Shown here: piece after piece, positions 1 to 9,662 of the stretch
How positions within the stretch are numbered: the stretch's first letter is position 1
Layout of the letters: each line of letters opens with the position of its first letter
NCBI RefSeq assembly: GCF_036288925.1
Contig: NZ_CP127167.1
Coordinates: forward strand, 2,046,001 to 2,110,000
DNA length: 64,000 nt
Direction: 5' to 3'
From: Haemophilus parainfluenzae
Lineage (GTDB): Bacteria > Pseudomonadota > Gammaproteobacteria > Enterobacterales > Pasteurellaceae
The notes under the pieces: generated by a model
The model's input: the letters and a program-made list of their open reading frames with translations, nothing else
Told to the model about the DNA's origin: nothing
Databases searched by the model: none
Position numbers and translations under genes: made by a program

Positions 1-536
1 CACAACCAGTCCACCAACGGATTTCGGTGCGGGTTATACATTGACGTCATCGGCATGCCGTGTGTATGCAAAATAATGCCTGAAGCATCTATCGCCCAGC
101 CATGTGGTACCATTAAAATGATGTTATGCCCTTCAGCTTTGGCTTGCTTGATATGTTCAAGGCCAATGAATTCACTGCGTTTTTGTAAATGTTTTTTAGA
201 ACGAATGGCAATTTCACCAATACCAAGCATGACTTGTGCGACCGTCACAAACATCTCTTCAATCACTTTTTCACGCTGCTCAGCCGTCCAATCCGGGAAA
301 CAGAGTTTCAAATTAATCTCGGCACGAATACGTGGTTTACCAATTTTTTTGGTCAGCGCACGAGCCAGTTTCTCGGCCATTTTATCGCGTAAACGAAATG
401 GTACAAAAGCGAGTAACAAAAGCACAAAAATACCAAGCCAAATGCCCCAATTTTTCGGGTGCAAATATGACCATGAAAAATGTGGTTCATAACCTGTTCG
501 TGCTGTAATACGTAATTTTTTCTGAGAGTCTGTCAT
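1..536 (-). CDS. lpxM: Late lipid A acyltransferase LpxM/MsbB (partial, N-terminal 178 residues)
   Basis: Adds the secondary acyl chain to Kdo2-lipid A at the inner membrane. The reading frame starts at the ATG complementary to 534-536 and runs off the window, so the C-terminus is missing. One membrane segment lies at about residues 31-47, and the HX4D acyltransferase motif is His145-Gly-Trp-Ala-Ile-Asp150, followed by a Pro-His-Arg-Asn-Pro patch typical of this family. The HGWAID form fits MsbB/LpxM better than LpxL from memory. The downstream TauE/SafE gene and mepA-aroC follow on the same strand, a neighbourhood also present in H. influenzae. The family is clear; LpxM versus LpxL rests on motif memory only. 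Confidence 0.85.
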   Translation of the reverse strand, partial: MTDSQKKLRITARTGYEPHFSWSYLHPKNWGIWLGIFVLLLLAFVPFRLRDKMAEKLARALTKKIGKPRIRAEINLKLCFPDWTAEQREKVIEEMFVTVAQVMLGIGEIAIRSKKHLQKRSEFIGLEHIKQAKAEGHNIILMVPHGWAIDASGIILHTHGMPMTSMYNPHRNPLVDWL

Positions 537-545
537 AATCAATCA

Positions 546-1313
546 TTAAAAATGAAACCAACCTTGATCATACGCCATTTTTATCGTCATGATAAATGAC
601 ATAATCACCACCATCGGTCTGATCAGTTGTTTGCCTTTTGCCATCACCATTTTAGCACCTAAATTTGCACCTATCAGACTTCCTACCATCATCACTAAAC
701 CGACAGTCCAAATGACATGCCCCCCAATAAAGAAGAAAATTAATGAAGCAAAATTTGAGGTTAAATTCATCACTTTCGCATGGGCGGTGGCTTTGGTTAG
801 GTTAAATCCAAGCAATGTCACACAAGCTAGGTTCATCAATGAACCCGTCCCAGGCCCGAAAAAGCCGTCATAAAAACCCAGAAGAGAGCCAAAACATAAC
901 GCAAAAACAGCATAAGAAATTCGTTGTTTACGATCACTTTCGCCCAATTTAGGCGTAAATAAAAAGTATAAGCCGATCGCTAAAATGAGAAATGGAAGCC
1001 CTTTTTTAATTAATGACGCATCTAAACTTTGAATAAGCAAGGTGCCAACCACCGAACCGATAAAAATCACCAATAAGATGAAAGAAAACTCTGATAAATT
1101 GACCGCTCTTTTACGCAAAAAGTAAATACTTGCAGACAACGCACCACCGAATGCTTGTAATTTATTCGTGCCTAATGCCATTGCAGGTGGCATACCTGTC
1201 ATTAATAAGGCAGGGATTGTAATTAAGCCTCCGCCACCCGCTATAGCATCAATAAATGCGGCAATAAAGGCAGCAGCAAAAAGCATGGCTAATATATCAA
1301 TCCCCAACTCCAT
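546..1313 (-). CDS. TauE/SafE family sulfite exporter-like permease
   Basis: A 255-residue inner-membrane protein of the TauE/SafE family, which moves sulfur-containing or other organic anions; the substrate here cannot be read from sequence. The N-terminus has the family-typical AFIAAFIDAIAGGGGLITIPALL segment (residues about 15-35), repeated weakly in the second half around GFYDGFFGPGTGS (about 147-159), consistent with the two-repeat fold. It is almost entirely hydrophobic, with about 7-8 predicted membrane spans. It lies 10 bases upstream of lpxM on the same strand and immediately after mepA, so co-transcription is likely. Confidence 0.85.
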   Translation of the reverse strand: MELGIDILAMLFAAAFIAAFIDAIAGGGGLITIPALLMTGMPPAMALGTNKLQAFGGALSASIYFLRKRAVNLSEFSFILLVIFIGSVVGTLLIQSLDASLIKKGLPFLILAIGLYFLFTPKLGESDRKQRISYAVFALCFGSLLGFYDGFFGPGTGSLMNLACVTLLGFNLTKATAHAKVMNLTSNFASLIFFFIGGHVIWTVGLVMMVGSLIGANLGAKMVMAKGKQLIRPMVVIMSFIMTIKMAYDQGWFHF

Positions 1314-1323
1314 TATTTAACTC

Positions 1324-2196
1324 CTACTCTAACCATTCGCTACTATTTGGCGAACTCAACACTTGCTGACATAAAAACGGTTCTGGTGGTGTTACTTTTG
1401 GTTTAGAAGAGCCTGAACCTGGTTTTGCGGGTTCAAACCAAGAATAAAGTTCATCGCCACAACCATCGCCTGCTGGTACAGGTGCTTGATCTTCACAATA
1501 AGCGGCATCTTTCGGACAAGCAATGCGCACGTGGAAATGTGAATCATGTCCAAACCATGGACGAATTTTATGTAACCAGGTACGATCATCTCCTGCAGTT
1601 TGACAAAGTTTTAATTTAATCGCGGGGTTCACAAAAATACGCGTGACTTTGGGATCTTGTGCCGCCAGTTTAATTAATGTGGCGTGATTGTTATTCCACA
1701 CATTTTCATCAACACGTTGTGTTTGACGGTTCACCACGAGCAAACCTTTTCCATCCGAATTTAACGCTTCGCTGTCTGTCATAGTGCCCATACGCAACCA
1801 AATATCCGCATCTAATCCCATTTGATGGCTTGCATGCCCCGTTAAAAAGCGACCACCACCTGGCATAGCAATATCCCCAACTAACATCGTTGGTAAGCCT
1901 GCTGACTTCTCTTTTTGTCCAAGACGCTGTAAATAGTCAATCATATCCGGATGACCATAATAGCGATTTTTATTCATACGAATCACTTGGTAGCCCTCAC
2001 CTTTATAAGGCAATGGCTCTGCCCCAATAATACAACCATTCGAATAGCTGCCGATTGGATTTGCCTTACCATCTGTTGCAGGAATTGGACGTTTAATTCG
2101 TTGCCAATCTTGTGGCGAGGCTGTTGTTTGTAACGAGAAAAAAACACTCCCTAAAGCAACCGCACTTGAAAGTAATTTTGCTAAAGATTTATTCAT
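1324..2196 (-). CDS. mepA: Penicillin-insensitive murein endopeptidase MepA
   Basis: A periplasmic zinc LAS-type endopeptidase that cleaves the D-Ala-mDAP cross-link of peptidoglycan. The chosen start (ATG at 2196) gives 290 residues and a good signal peptide (Lys-Ser-Leu-Ala-Lys, then a hydrophobic core, cut after about Thr-Ala-Ser at 27) and has AGGA upstream; the frame stays open 11 codons further, but that start would bury the signal. Metal-site motifs are Gly-His121-Ala-Ser-His124-x3-Leu-Asp129-Ala-Asp and the C-terminal Ser-His-Phe-His-Val-Arg. Six cysteines fit the family's disulfides. It sits between aroC and the TauE/SafE gene. Confidence 0.93.
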   Translation of the reverse strand: MNKSLAKLLSSAVALGSVFFSLQTTASPQDWQRIKRPIPATDGKANPIGSYSNGCIIGAEPLPYKGEGYQVIRMNKNRYYGHPDMIDYLQRLGQKEKSAGLPTMLVGDIAMPGGGRFLTGHASHQMGLDADIWLRMGTMTDSEALNSDGKGLLVVNRQTQRVDENVWNNNHATLIKLAAQDPKVTRIFVNPAIKLKLCQTAGDDRTWLHKIRPWFGHDSHFHVRIACPKDAAYCEDQAPVPAGDGCGDELYSWFEPAKPGSGSSKPKVTPPEPFLCQQVLSSPNSSEWLE

Positions 2197-2261
2197 AAGA
2201 TTTCCTAAAATAAGTTGATTTCTCTTCAATAAAAGAGCACAAGAAACTTAATTTAAAAGAG

Positions 2262-3335
2262 TTATTTGCATTGTGCCTTAAAACGCAATAAATGATCGAG
2301 TAACACGATCGCAACCATTGCCTCCGCAATGGGTACTGCACGAATCCCCACACAAGGATCATGACGACCTTTTGTCACCACTTCCACAGACTCTCCCGCT
2401 AAATTAATGGAACGGCCTGGAATCGTGATACTGGATGTCGGTTTCAATGCAATCTTTGCAATAATTGGCTGTCCTGAGCTAATGCCCCCTAAAATACCGC
2501 CAGCATGGTTGCTTTCAAAACCATTTGGTGTCATTTCATCACGATGTTCACTGCCTCGCTGTTCAACCACGGCAAAACCATCGCCAATTTCTACACCTTT
2601 AACAGCATTAATCCCCATTAAAGCATGGGCTAAATCGGCATCAAGTCGATCAAAAACGGGCTCACCTAAACCAACAGGAACATTCTCTGCAATCACAGTT
2701 AGCTTTGCCCCAATCGAATCCCCTTCTTTTTTCAATTCACGGATTAATTCATCGAATTTTTCGACCGCACTTTCATCTGGACAAAAAAATGGATTACTGT
2801 TGACTTTATCCCAATCAATTTTGCCGACAGTTTGTGGCGCAATCTTTACTTCGCCAATTTGGCTTAAAAAACCACGCACTTCAATACCAAACTGTTCACG
2901 TAAATATTTCTTCGCAATCGCACCCGCGGCAACACGCATGGCGGTTTCACGCGCAGAAGAACGACCACCACCGCGATAATCACGAATACCGTATTTTTGT
3001 TGATAGGTAAAATCCGCATGTCCAGGACGGAAACGATCTTTGATATCGCCATAATCTTGTGAACGTTGATCACCATTTTTAATGATCATTCCAATGCTGG
3101 TACCCGTTGTTTTACCCTCAAATACCCCAGATAAAATCTGCACTTCATCGTCTTCACGACGCGGTGTGGTATAGCGTGATGTACCCGGTTTACGACGATC
3201 TAAATCAGGTTGAATATCGGCTTCCGATAATTCAAGATTCGGAGGCACACCATCAACGATGCAGCCTAATGCAATACCATGTGACTCCCCAAAGGTTGTC
3301 ACACGAAAAAGTTGTCCGATAGTATTCCCTGCCAT
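2262..3335 (-). CDS. aroC: Chorismate synthase
   Basis: Last step of the shikimate pathway: FMNH2-dependent conversion of 5-enolpyruvylshikimate 3-phosphate to chorismate in the cytoplasm. The 357-residue length is normal. Signature segments are present: GESHG near residues 13-17, [17 protein letters not shown] at about 47-63, RPGHADFTY, and [14 protein letters not shown] at about 118-131. The mepA gene follows after 65 bases, and the large MscS-type channel gene lies 15 bases upstream, so these genes are probably one transcript. Confidence 0.97.
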   Translation of the reverse strand: MAGNTIGQLFRVTTFGESHGIALGCIVDGVPPNLELSEADIQPDLDRRKPGTSRYTTPRREDDEVQILSGVFEGKTTGTSIGMIIKNGDQRSQDYGDIKDRFRPGHADFTYQQKYGIRDYRGGGRSSARETAMRVAAGAIAKKYLREQFGIEVRGFLSQIGEVKIAPQTVGKIDWDKVNSNPFFCPDESAVEKFDELIRELKKEGDSIGAKLTVIAENVPVGLGEPVFDRLDADLAHALMGINAVKGVEIGDGFAVVEQRGSEHRDEMTPNGFESNHAGGILGGISSGQPIIAKIALKPTSSITIPGRSINLAGESVEVVTKGRHDPCVGIRAVPIAEAMVAIVLLDHLLRFKAQCK

Positions 3336-3350
3336 ATTGTCTCTCTTTAA

Positions 3351-6300
3351 TTAATGATTTTGGGCTAATTTTGCCACATCAATAAATGGAATTTCTTCGC
3401 CAGTATCTTTATTTTTAATAAAGATATCTAATTGATTGAATGCAATATCAATATTATTTTCTGCAAATAACTCATTTACACGACGATTGAGCGCATCCAA
3501 CGTATCATTTCGCTCAGATATTTGCCCTACATAAACACGTAATTCGTGATCTAAAGTACTTGCACCAAAGGTTAAGAATAATGCTCTTGGTTCAGGATCT
3601 TTTAAGACGCTTGGTTGCTCATGTGCTGCTTGCAATAATAAGCGTTTCACTAAGTCTAAATCTGAACCATATGCCACACCAACAGACACCACTAAACGAG
3701 TTACTGTATTAGACAATGCCCAGTTGATCACTTGACCTGTTACAAAAGATTTATTTGGCACAATCACTTCTTTTCGATCAGGATCAATCATGGTAATCGC
3801 ACGAATGCGGATTTTCGCCACCGTACCTGTCACGCCATTAATTGTCACGGTATCGCCCACACGAATTGGACGTTCAAATAATAAAATGATACCCGAAACA
3901 AAGTTTGCAAAGATTTCTTGCATACCAAAACCGAGACCAACGGAAAGGGCGGCAAATAACCATTGTAATTTCGACCAAGACATCCCGAGCGTTGAGAATG
4001 CCCATGCCCCACCAACCGCAACAAAGATGTAGGTTAATAAGGTGGTGATTGTATAAGACGTACCTTGTGAAAGTTTCACTCGGGAGAAGATTAATACTTC
4101 TAAAATACCCTGAATGTTACGCACTAAAATATACGTAATTACAATAATCAGCAATGCAACAATCAAGTTAAAGAGTGAAATCGTTTCTGTCACCACGCCC
4201 GCTTCAGTTGTTGAAGTTTGTTGCCATAAAGTAATATCACGCAAATAGCTTACAACGGTCACTAAATCTGACCATACATAATAGAAGATGGCAAAAAGTG
4301 CGGTCCAAATAAAGAGATCGGCAAAGCGTAGTAACTGGCTACGTACTTCATTTAAGGCCAATCCCTCTTCTTGTTCGGTAATGACTACCACATCATCAGA
4401 AGCTGAAGCATCACTTGAATCTTGCTGTTTTTGTTGACGTTTTTCTTGTAAACGACGATATGCTAAACGTCTTGATGCTACTGTGACGCCCCGATAAATT
4501 GTATGACGCACCAACGACCACACTACCCACGCTATGTAGGTATTAATAATATGCGTAATTAAATTTAAGGCCGTGTAATAATAGCCTAAAGCGATTAGCG
4601 CAATTAAAATAACAGGGACCAATTGCAATAAAACGCGCATAATTTTTAAAAGCGTTCTATCACGCTGATCCGTTGTGCTTGAATTCAAGGATTTTTCTGT
4701 GCGAACAAAACGTGGTGCAATAATTACAATGCAGAAAAGCAACGCAACAATGGTATTTATTTCACCCAATACGTCATTGGCTAAGCCTGTATCCATTACA
4801 TTACTGAAAATTGATGTATTCAGTAATAACACAACAGAAACAATAATACGTTTCGTCACATCCTGTAAGTTAACCGCGCTCTCTTTCGAAAAACCAAAAT
4901 GACGCACTAAAATGCCATTCGGACGAAGAATAGCTAAAACAAAACTAAAGAACCACCAATAGCCCGCCATACTGAGCGACCACTCCCAAAACTCTTGTGG
5001 GTTTTTCACCAAGAAAAAGCCCAACAATTGGCAAGCCGCTAAGAACCAAAGGGTGCCTGATAAAGATAAAAGTGCGGTATAAAATAACGCAAGAGGCGTA
5101 TGCCATTGGCTATCCGAACGAAGCGTATTAATTTCGCCATTAATCACGCTCAAACGTTGTTTAATCGATTCTTTAAATTTAAAAATCAACCCACCAATCA
5201 CAAACAAAATAAAGACATAAGTAAGTAAATACGGCAAATTATCAAAATTTGTCGGGAAGCCGATTTTCTTTCCAATGCCATCAAATTGTGCCTTAAGTGA
5301 CATTGGCAGTTTTTTGATCCAATCTAAATTAATTGGATTATTACTTTTTACCCAGAAACTTTGTTGATCGAGTTTAGACTGAATTTGATCACTGATTTGA
5401 GTAATCTGTTGTTGGGTTAGCTCTAAGGAAATCGCCAAATTCAACTGATTATTCAATGACTTAATCAAATCAGAGGCCACTTTTCGACGTTCTGTCAATA
5501 AACTGGCTAATTGTGCTTTTTCCGCTGGGGTAAAAGACTTATTTTCATCTTGCTCTATTTTACTGATATAGGCATCAATATCATAAAGCTCGTTACGTTT
5601 CTGAGTAATATCAAAGATCTTCACGCGCAAATCTGCGATTTGTTTTGAAAGCCCTTGAATATTTAAATTGGTTGGTAATTTTTGTTTTTGTTGTTGAATA
5701 ATACGTGAAAGCACTAACGTTCCTTGCAAAGCACTAATTTGCTCATCAATGGTACGTTGAGTTTGAGTTAAATTATCCAATACATTGCGCATACGCAACT
5801 CATCTTGCGTTAATGTATTCGTCTTCTCTGTTTGCTCAAGTAAATATTGACTCAACTGCGCATTCAGATCCAATTCTTTCTGAATAAATGGATTTTTTAC
5901 AGTGCCTTGACTTTGCTGTTGTACCTGTTCAACTTGGCTTTGTGTTTGCGCCAAATTCTTTTGATTAATCACTTCTTGAATGGCTGCAATTTGTTGCTGT
6001 TGTGCTTGTGCACGGGCACTTAATAGATCATAACGACTTTGATAAAGAATGGTAAACTGATCGCTATTTTTTAACAAAATTTGATTGTATGTATTTTTTA
6101 ATTCAATCAATTGTAATTCAAGCTGAATTTTCTGTTTTAAAAGCATATCAGTGGTTGGTTCATTCAACTGCTGATTCAATTCCTGAGTACGTTTAACATT
6201 ATCCGTCAATGCAGTTTGTGCTCGTTCAGATACCGAGCTTTGCGCTGCAAGTTGCGTATTGACCGCACTTAATGAGGCTTGGGTATCTTGATGTTGGGTT

Positions 6301-6692
6301 GTTATTTTCTCAACCTGTGCTTGCAAACTCACTAAACTTTGCGAGGCATAATCAGTATTATTTGATGTACTCTGCTGTTTTTTCAGATTTTGAAGTTCAG
6401 TGTTATTTTTCTGAATTTCAGACTCAGCATTGATTAGCGTTTCTTGTAAATCCTTATTATTTTTTTGCTGGGTTTGAATTTGTTGTAAAAAATCAAGTGA
6501 AGCTTGAATCGTCGTCACCTTATTTGTTTTTTCATCACCATCAGATAATTTTTCAGTTTCAGCTAATTCACTTTTTAGTGTTTTTTCAGTCGGTTCTGCA
6601 CCATAATCCTCAGCCCAACTAGGTTGAGAACTCATAATAGCAAAAACAAATGAAAAAACTAAAACAGTCAAAAAATGAGAGATATTTTTCAT
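3351..6692 (-). CDS. Large MscS-type mechanosensitive channel (MscK/MscM, KefA family)
   Basis: A 1113-residue channel that releases solutes on osmotic down-shock. A signal peptide ends near Ser-Trp-Ala (residues 25-27), followed by a long glutamine-rich periplasmic coiled-coil region up to about residue 460, then many membrane segments from about 490 to 900. The MscS core is at the C-terminus: pore helix region GLGFGMQEIFANFVSG and the beta-domain RPIRVGDTVTINGVTGTV, then an alpha/beta domain ending near the C-terminus. Length and layout match MscK (KefA, about 1120) and MscM (YjeP, about 1107) equally well, so I leave the symbol blank. Located between aroC and menE on the minus strand. Confidence 0.9.
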   Translation of the reverse strand: MKNISHFLTVLVFSFVFAIMSSQPSWAEDYGAEPTEKTLKSELAETEKLSDGDEKTNKVTTIQASLDFLQQIQTQQKNNKDLQETLINAESEIQKNNTELQNLKKQQSTSNNTDYASQSLVSLQAQVEKITTQHQDTQASLSAVNTQLAAQSSVSERAQTALTDNVKRTQELNQQLNEPTTDMLLKQKIQLELQLIELKNTYNQILLKNSDQFTILYQSRYDLLSARAQAQQQQIAAIQEVINQKNLAQTQSQVEQVQQQSQGTVKNPFIQKELDLNAQLSQYLLEQTEKTNTLTQDELRMRNVLDNLTQTQRTIDEQISALQGTLVLSRIIQQQKQKLPTNLNIQGLSKQIADLRVKIFDITQKRNELYDIDAYISKIEQDENKSFTPAEKAQLASLLTERRKVASDLIKSLNNQLNLAISLELTQQQITQISDQIQSKLDQQSFWVKSNNPINLDWIKKLPMSLKAQFDGIGKKIGFPTNFDNLPYLLTYVFILFVIGGLIFKFKESIKQRLSVINGEINTLRSDSQWHTPLALFYTALLSLSGTLWFLAACQLLGFFLVKNPQEFWEWSLSMAGYWWFFSFVLAILRPNGILVRHFGFSKESAVNLQDVTKRIIVSVVLLLNTSIFSNVMDTGLANDVLGEINTIVALLFCIVIIAPRFVRTEKSLNSSTTDQRDRTLLKIMRVLLQLVPVILIALIALGYYYTALNLITHIINTYIAWVVWSLVRHTIYRGVTVASRRLAYRRLQEKRQQKQQDSSDASASDDVVVITEQEEGLALNEVRSQLLRFADLFIWTALFAIFYYVWSDLVTVVSYLRDITLWQQTSTTEAGVVTETISLFNLIVALLIIVITYILVRNIQGILEVLIFSRVKLSQGTSYTITTLLTYIFVAVGGAWAFSTLGMSWSKLQWLFAALSVGLGFGMQEIFANFVSGIILLFERPIRVGDTVTINGVTGTVAKIRIRAITMIDPDRKEVIVPNKSFVTGQVINWALSNTVTRLVVSVGVAYGSDLDLVKRLLLQAAHEQPSVLKDPEPRALFLTFGASTLDHELRVYVGQISERNDTLDALNRRVNELFAENNIDIAFNQLDIFIKNKDTGEEIPFIDVAKLAQNH

Positions 6693-6705
6693 GAAATCAA
6701 CTTTC

Positions 6706-8058
6706 CTATTGTTGTGATAGCCAATCGGCGAGTACTTTGCGAGAAATCTTTATTGCCCCTTGGATTAAATTCTCCGGGAGTTCATAATAAGCAACAGGTT
6801 GCTTGAATCGTTCCAATCGCCCTTGTAAAAAAACGTTGAGAGATTCGACCGCACTTTCATTAAAGGATGTATGAAATTCAACAATCGCGACAGGACGATG
6901 GCCAAATTCTTCATCATATTTAGGCAAAACAAAGACTTGCTTCACTAAATCTGATTGTGCAATCACTTTTTCAATTTCTTCCGGCTGAATATTTTCACCG
7001 CCAGAAATAAACATATTATCTAATCGGCCTTGAATGACTAATTCGTTATCGAGCCATTGACCTTTATCTTTGGTTTGGAACCAACCTTCAGCATTAGTAA
7101 GCGGTTCAACACACCCATTGCGCCAATATCCCATGGCAAGCCCGGCACCTTTTAGCCAAACTTCTTCATTCACTAACTTGAACGCTCGACCAAGCAAAGG
7201 CTGTCCCACACCGATTTTTCCATCCGATTGTTTAGCGAATGCGGTAGAAGCCATTTCGGTCATACCATAACCTGAATAACTGCGAATCCCTAATTCACTT
7301 AACGCTTGGGTTAATTTTACAGGGATTTGTGTCCCACCTAATAACACGGCTTGCGTTTGGATAGGTTGAGGATGTTCCGTCAAATAATCAAACCAACGCT
7401 GTAGTTGCGTTGGCACGAGAGAAACATGAGAAACCTCACCAATAGATTGATAAAAATCTTCTTTCGGTAAAACTAAGGTTGCACCTACGTAAAGCCAGCG
7501 CCACACAATGCCTTGTCCGGAAACATGATAAAGCGGTAAAGAAAGTAGCCATGATCGATCTTTGCCAAAATTCATTAAGGCACAAACGCCTTCCGCATTA
7601 GCTAAATGAGCAGACACATTATGCACCACCGCTTTAGGCAAACCAGTCGAGCCCGATGTGAGTGTCATCGTTGCCGCTTTTGTAAAGTCAGCGTTATGTT
7701 CAGGGAATGCTTCAGCAGCTAAATAATGAATATCTTCGGTCTGATAACAAAAATCTACACCATATGCTCGACACAATTCCTCTCTTTTTTCTTGAGGAAA
7801 TGCAGGATTGATACCTAAAATTTTTGCACCAAGCTGAATCACCGCTAAATAAAGAAATAAAATCTGTTCTGAATTTTTACCACAAAAAGCAACAACACTT
7901 TTTGCCGTCACCTCTTGTTGCAAAAGGAATGCTTCTACCTGGTTAATTTTTTCATACAGTTCACCCCAAGTAATATGAATACCTTGCGAGTTTCGCAACG
8001 CTACCCTATGAGTGTGAAGTGGACTTTGGGCAAATATTTGCCAAGGAAATTTTCGCAT
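6706..8058 (-). CDS. menE: o-Succinylbenzoate-CoA ligase MenE
   Basis: ATP-dependent acyl-CoA ligase of menaquinone synthesis, converting o-succinylbenzoate to its CoA thioester. The adenylate-forming (AMP-binding) signature TLTSGSTGLPKA lies near residue 135, with a YGMTE motif (SGYGMTEMAS) and a C-terminal domain containing GRLDNMFISGGENIQPEEIE. The frame is open 13 codons further upstream into seqA, but the ATG at 8058 gives the normal family N-terminus (Met-Arg-Lys-Phe-Pro-Trp), 450 residues, and leaves only 4 bases after the seqA stop. Translational coupling to seqA is likely, since no strong ribosome-binding site is visible. Confidence 0.93.
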   Translation of the reverse strand: MRKFPWQIFAQSPLHTHRVALRNSQGIHITWGELYEKINQVEAFLLQQEVTAKSVVAFCGKNSEQILFLYLAVIQLGAKILGINPAFPQEKREELCRAYGVDFCYQTEDIHYLAAEAFPEHNADFTKAATMTLTSGSTGLPKAVVHNVSAHLANAEGVCALMNFGKDRSWLLSLPLYHVSGQGIVWRWLYVGATLVLPKEDFYQSIGEVSHVSLVPTQLQRWFDYLTEHPQPIQTQAVLLGGTQIPVKLTQALSELGIRSYSGYGMTEMASTAFAKQSDGKIGVGQPLLGRAFKLVNEEVWLKGAGLAMGYWRNGCVEPLTNAEGWFQTKDKGQWLDNELVIQGRLDNMFISGGENIQPEEIEKVIAQSDLVKQVFVLPKYDEEFGHRPVAIVEFHTSFNESAVESLNVFLQGRLERFKQPVAYYELPENLIQGAIKISRKVLADWLSQQ

Positions 8059-8062
8059 CGAA

Positions 8063-8704
8063 CTAATTATTGATAAAACAAGGACGAACCTCATCAATTA
8101 AACATTCTGGCAAATGCATAGATTGCATTGCGCTCTCTAACATCAACATCTTACGAGCACTATTGGTATTCGTAATCACCCAGTATGGTGTATCCGGAAT
8201 TTGCTTCGGTTTTGTATGATTACCCGCAACTAGTAAGGTTGCTTCATCTCGAGCAAAATAGACTCGAGTACGACCTTGTAAACTTTCTGTTGCCAAAGCA
8301 AAACTTTCTGGATTTGTACGATAAAGAATGCGTAATATACTTAAAAAACGTACAACTGCTTTTGTTTCAGCTTTAAAGTCAGGTGAGTTTAGTAACGTGC
8401 GAACTTTATCCACTATATGGCTTATAGCTTCATCTGATTGCTTTTTCACTGCTCTCTGCGACTCTATCGACTTAACCTTTTGTTGAGATATTTCCATTTT
8501 TTTTTCGACAAAAACAGACGCTGAATGTTCTTTATTTTTTGAAATTTGAGAAGATTCCTCTGAGTCAAAGACATCATTCTGACTTATCGCATGATGAGGT
8601 AAATTCAACAAACGGCGAAGAATATCTGAAGCACTTTCTCCGATTGACTGAGTTTTTCCAGCAATATATTGATATAACTCTTCATCGACTTCAATTATCT
8701 TCAT
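8063..8704 (-). CDS. seqA: Replication initiation negative regulator SeqA
   Basis: Binds hemimethylated GATC sites to delay re-initiation at oriC and organise new DNA. The N-terminal oligomerisation domain (residues 1-36, Met-Lys-Ile-Ile-Glu-Val-Asp onward) and the C-terminal GATC-binding domain (from about residue 92, with GRTRVYFARDEATLL and the TPYWVITNTNS loop) are both present. At 213 residues it is longer than E. coli SeqA (181): the extra length is in the polar linker of about 55 residues, rich in Ser, Glu, Lys and Gln. The linker has no obvious domain. Upstream of menE and divergent from the esterase gene. Confidence 0.93.
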   Translation of the reverse strand: MKIIEVDEELYQYIAGKTQSIGESASDILRRLLNLPHHAISQNDVFDSEESSQISKNKEHSASVFVEKKMEISQQKVKSIESQRAVKKQSDEAISHIVDKVRTLLNSPDFKAETKAVVRFLSILRILYRTNPESFALATESLQGRTRVYFARDEATLLVAGNHTKPKQIPDTPYWVITNTNSARKMLMLESAMQSMHLPECLIDEVRPCFINN

Positions 8705-8774
8705 TTTTTTCTCTCCGTTTGCTAAAATTTCTCTCCATTATAACGATTTCCAAGCAAATTCTCACGTAAAATAT

Positions 8775-9560
8775 ATGTTATCCTACCAATTATTAAACTA
8801 TCAATTTCATCAAACAAAACAACAAATTAATTCACCTACTTTAGTTTTTATTCATGGCTTATTTGGGGATATGAATAATCTTGGGGTTATCGCCCGTGCA
8901 TTTAGCGATAAGTATAACATTTTACGTGTGGATTTACGTAATCACGGACAAAGTTTTCATTCAGAAACAATGAATTACGACGTCATGGCTAATGATGTAT
9001 GGCTACTTATCAATTATCTTCAATTAGATAAGGTGATTTTAATTGGCCATTCAATGGGCGGAAAAACGGCCATGAAAATGACCGCACTTCAACCACTGCG
9101 CGTAGAAAAATTAGTTGTCATCGATATTGCTCCTGTGGCGAATAGCAGCACTGGACATGATGATGTATTTCGCGGGTTATTTGCTGTAAAAAAAGCTCAG
9201 CCAAAAACTCGTCAACAAGCCAAACCTATTTTAGAAACTGAAATTGCCACTCCTAATGTGGTGCAATTTATGTTGAAATCTTTTGATGCGACTTCACCTG
9301 AATATTTTCGTTTCAATTTGACCGCTCTTTTTGAACATTATGCGGAACTGATGGATTGGCAAGAGATTTTTGTTAATACGCCAACGCTCTTCATCAAAGG
9401 TGGGCTTTCATCTTATATTAAACCTGAATATACGGAAACCATTCTAAAACAATTCCCGAATGCGACTTCTTTCACCATTAATGGTTCTGGACACTGGGTT
9501 CATGCGGAGAAACCTGATTTTGTGATACGTGCGATTGATAGGTTTCTAAATAAGAATTAA
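8775..9560 (+). CDS. ybfF: Alpha/beta-hydrolase esterase (YbfF type)
   Basis: A 261-residue alpha/beta-hydrolase of the YbfF family, an acyl-ester or acyl-CoA thioesterase of uncertain natural substrate. Visible are the oxyanion loop His-Gly-Leu-Phe-Gly-Asp (27-32), the nucleophile elbow Gly-His-Ser93-Met-Gly-Gly and the late catalytic His in Gly-Ser-Gly-His-Trp-Val-His-Ala. It is divergent from seqA (70 bases between start codons) and precedes fldA-fur, the same arrangement as around E. coli and H. influenzae fldA. Confidence 0.88.
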   Translation: MLSYQLLNYQFHQTKQQINSPTLVFIHGLFGDMNNLGVIARAFSDKYNILRVDLRNHGQSFHSETMNYDVMANDVWLLINYLQLDKVILIGHSMGGKTAMKMTALQPLRVEKLVVIDIAPVANSSTGHDDVFRGLFAVKKAQPKTRQQAKPILETEIATPNVVQFMLKSFDATSPEYFRFNLTALFEHYAELMDWQEIFVNTPTLFIKGGLSSYIKPEYTETILKQFPNATSFTINGSGHWVHAEKPDFVIRAIDRFLNKN

Positions 9561-9568
9561 TCGTTTTA

Positions 9569-9593
9569 AATGAGAATTCATTTATGGTATAGT
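9569..9593 (+). promoter_or_regulatory. Candidate fldA promoter with overlapping Fur-like dyad
   Basis: AATGAGAATTCATTT (9569-9583) is a near-palindrome resembling a Fur box, overlapping the spacer of a weak -35-like TTTAAA (9565-9570) and a -10 TATAGT (9588-9593). Iron control of fldA-fur would be expected from other gamma-proteobacteria. The match to the Fur consensus is partial, so this is a proposal only. Confidence 0.3.
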
Positions 9594-9662
9594 TCGCACA
9601 AATCGTAGGGCTTTAGTCTCTCACTTTTTCTATTCACTCAATTTTATTTAAAGGAAAGAACA

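Noticed and set aside
2407..2979. A 190-residue ORF on the plus strand inside aroC, and many similar antisense ORFs
   Set aside because: It lies antisense to the clear aroC frame, has no ribosome-binding site and matches no family; the same holds for the other antisense shadows.
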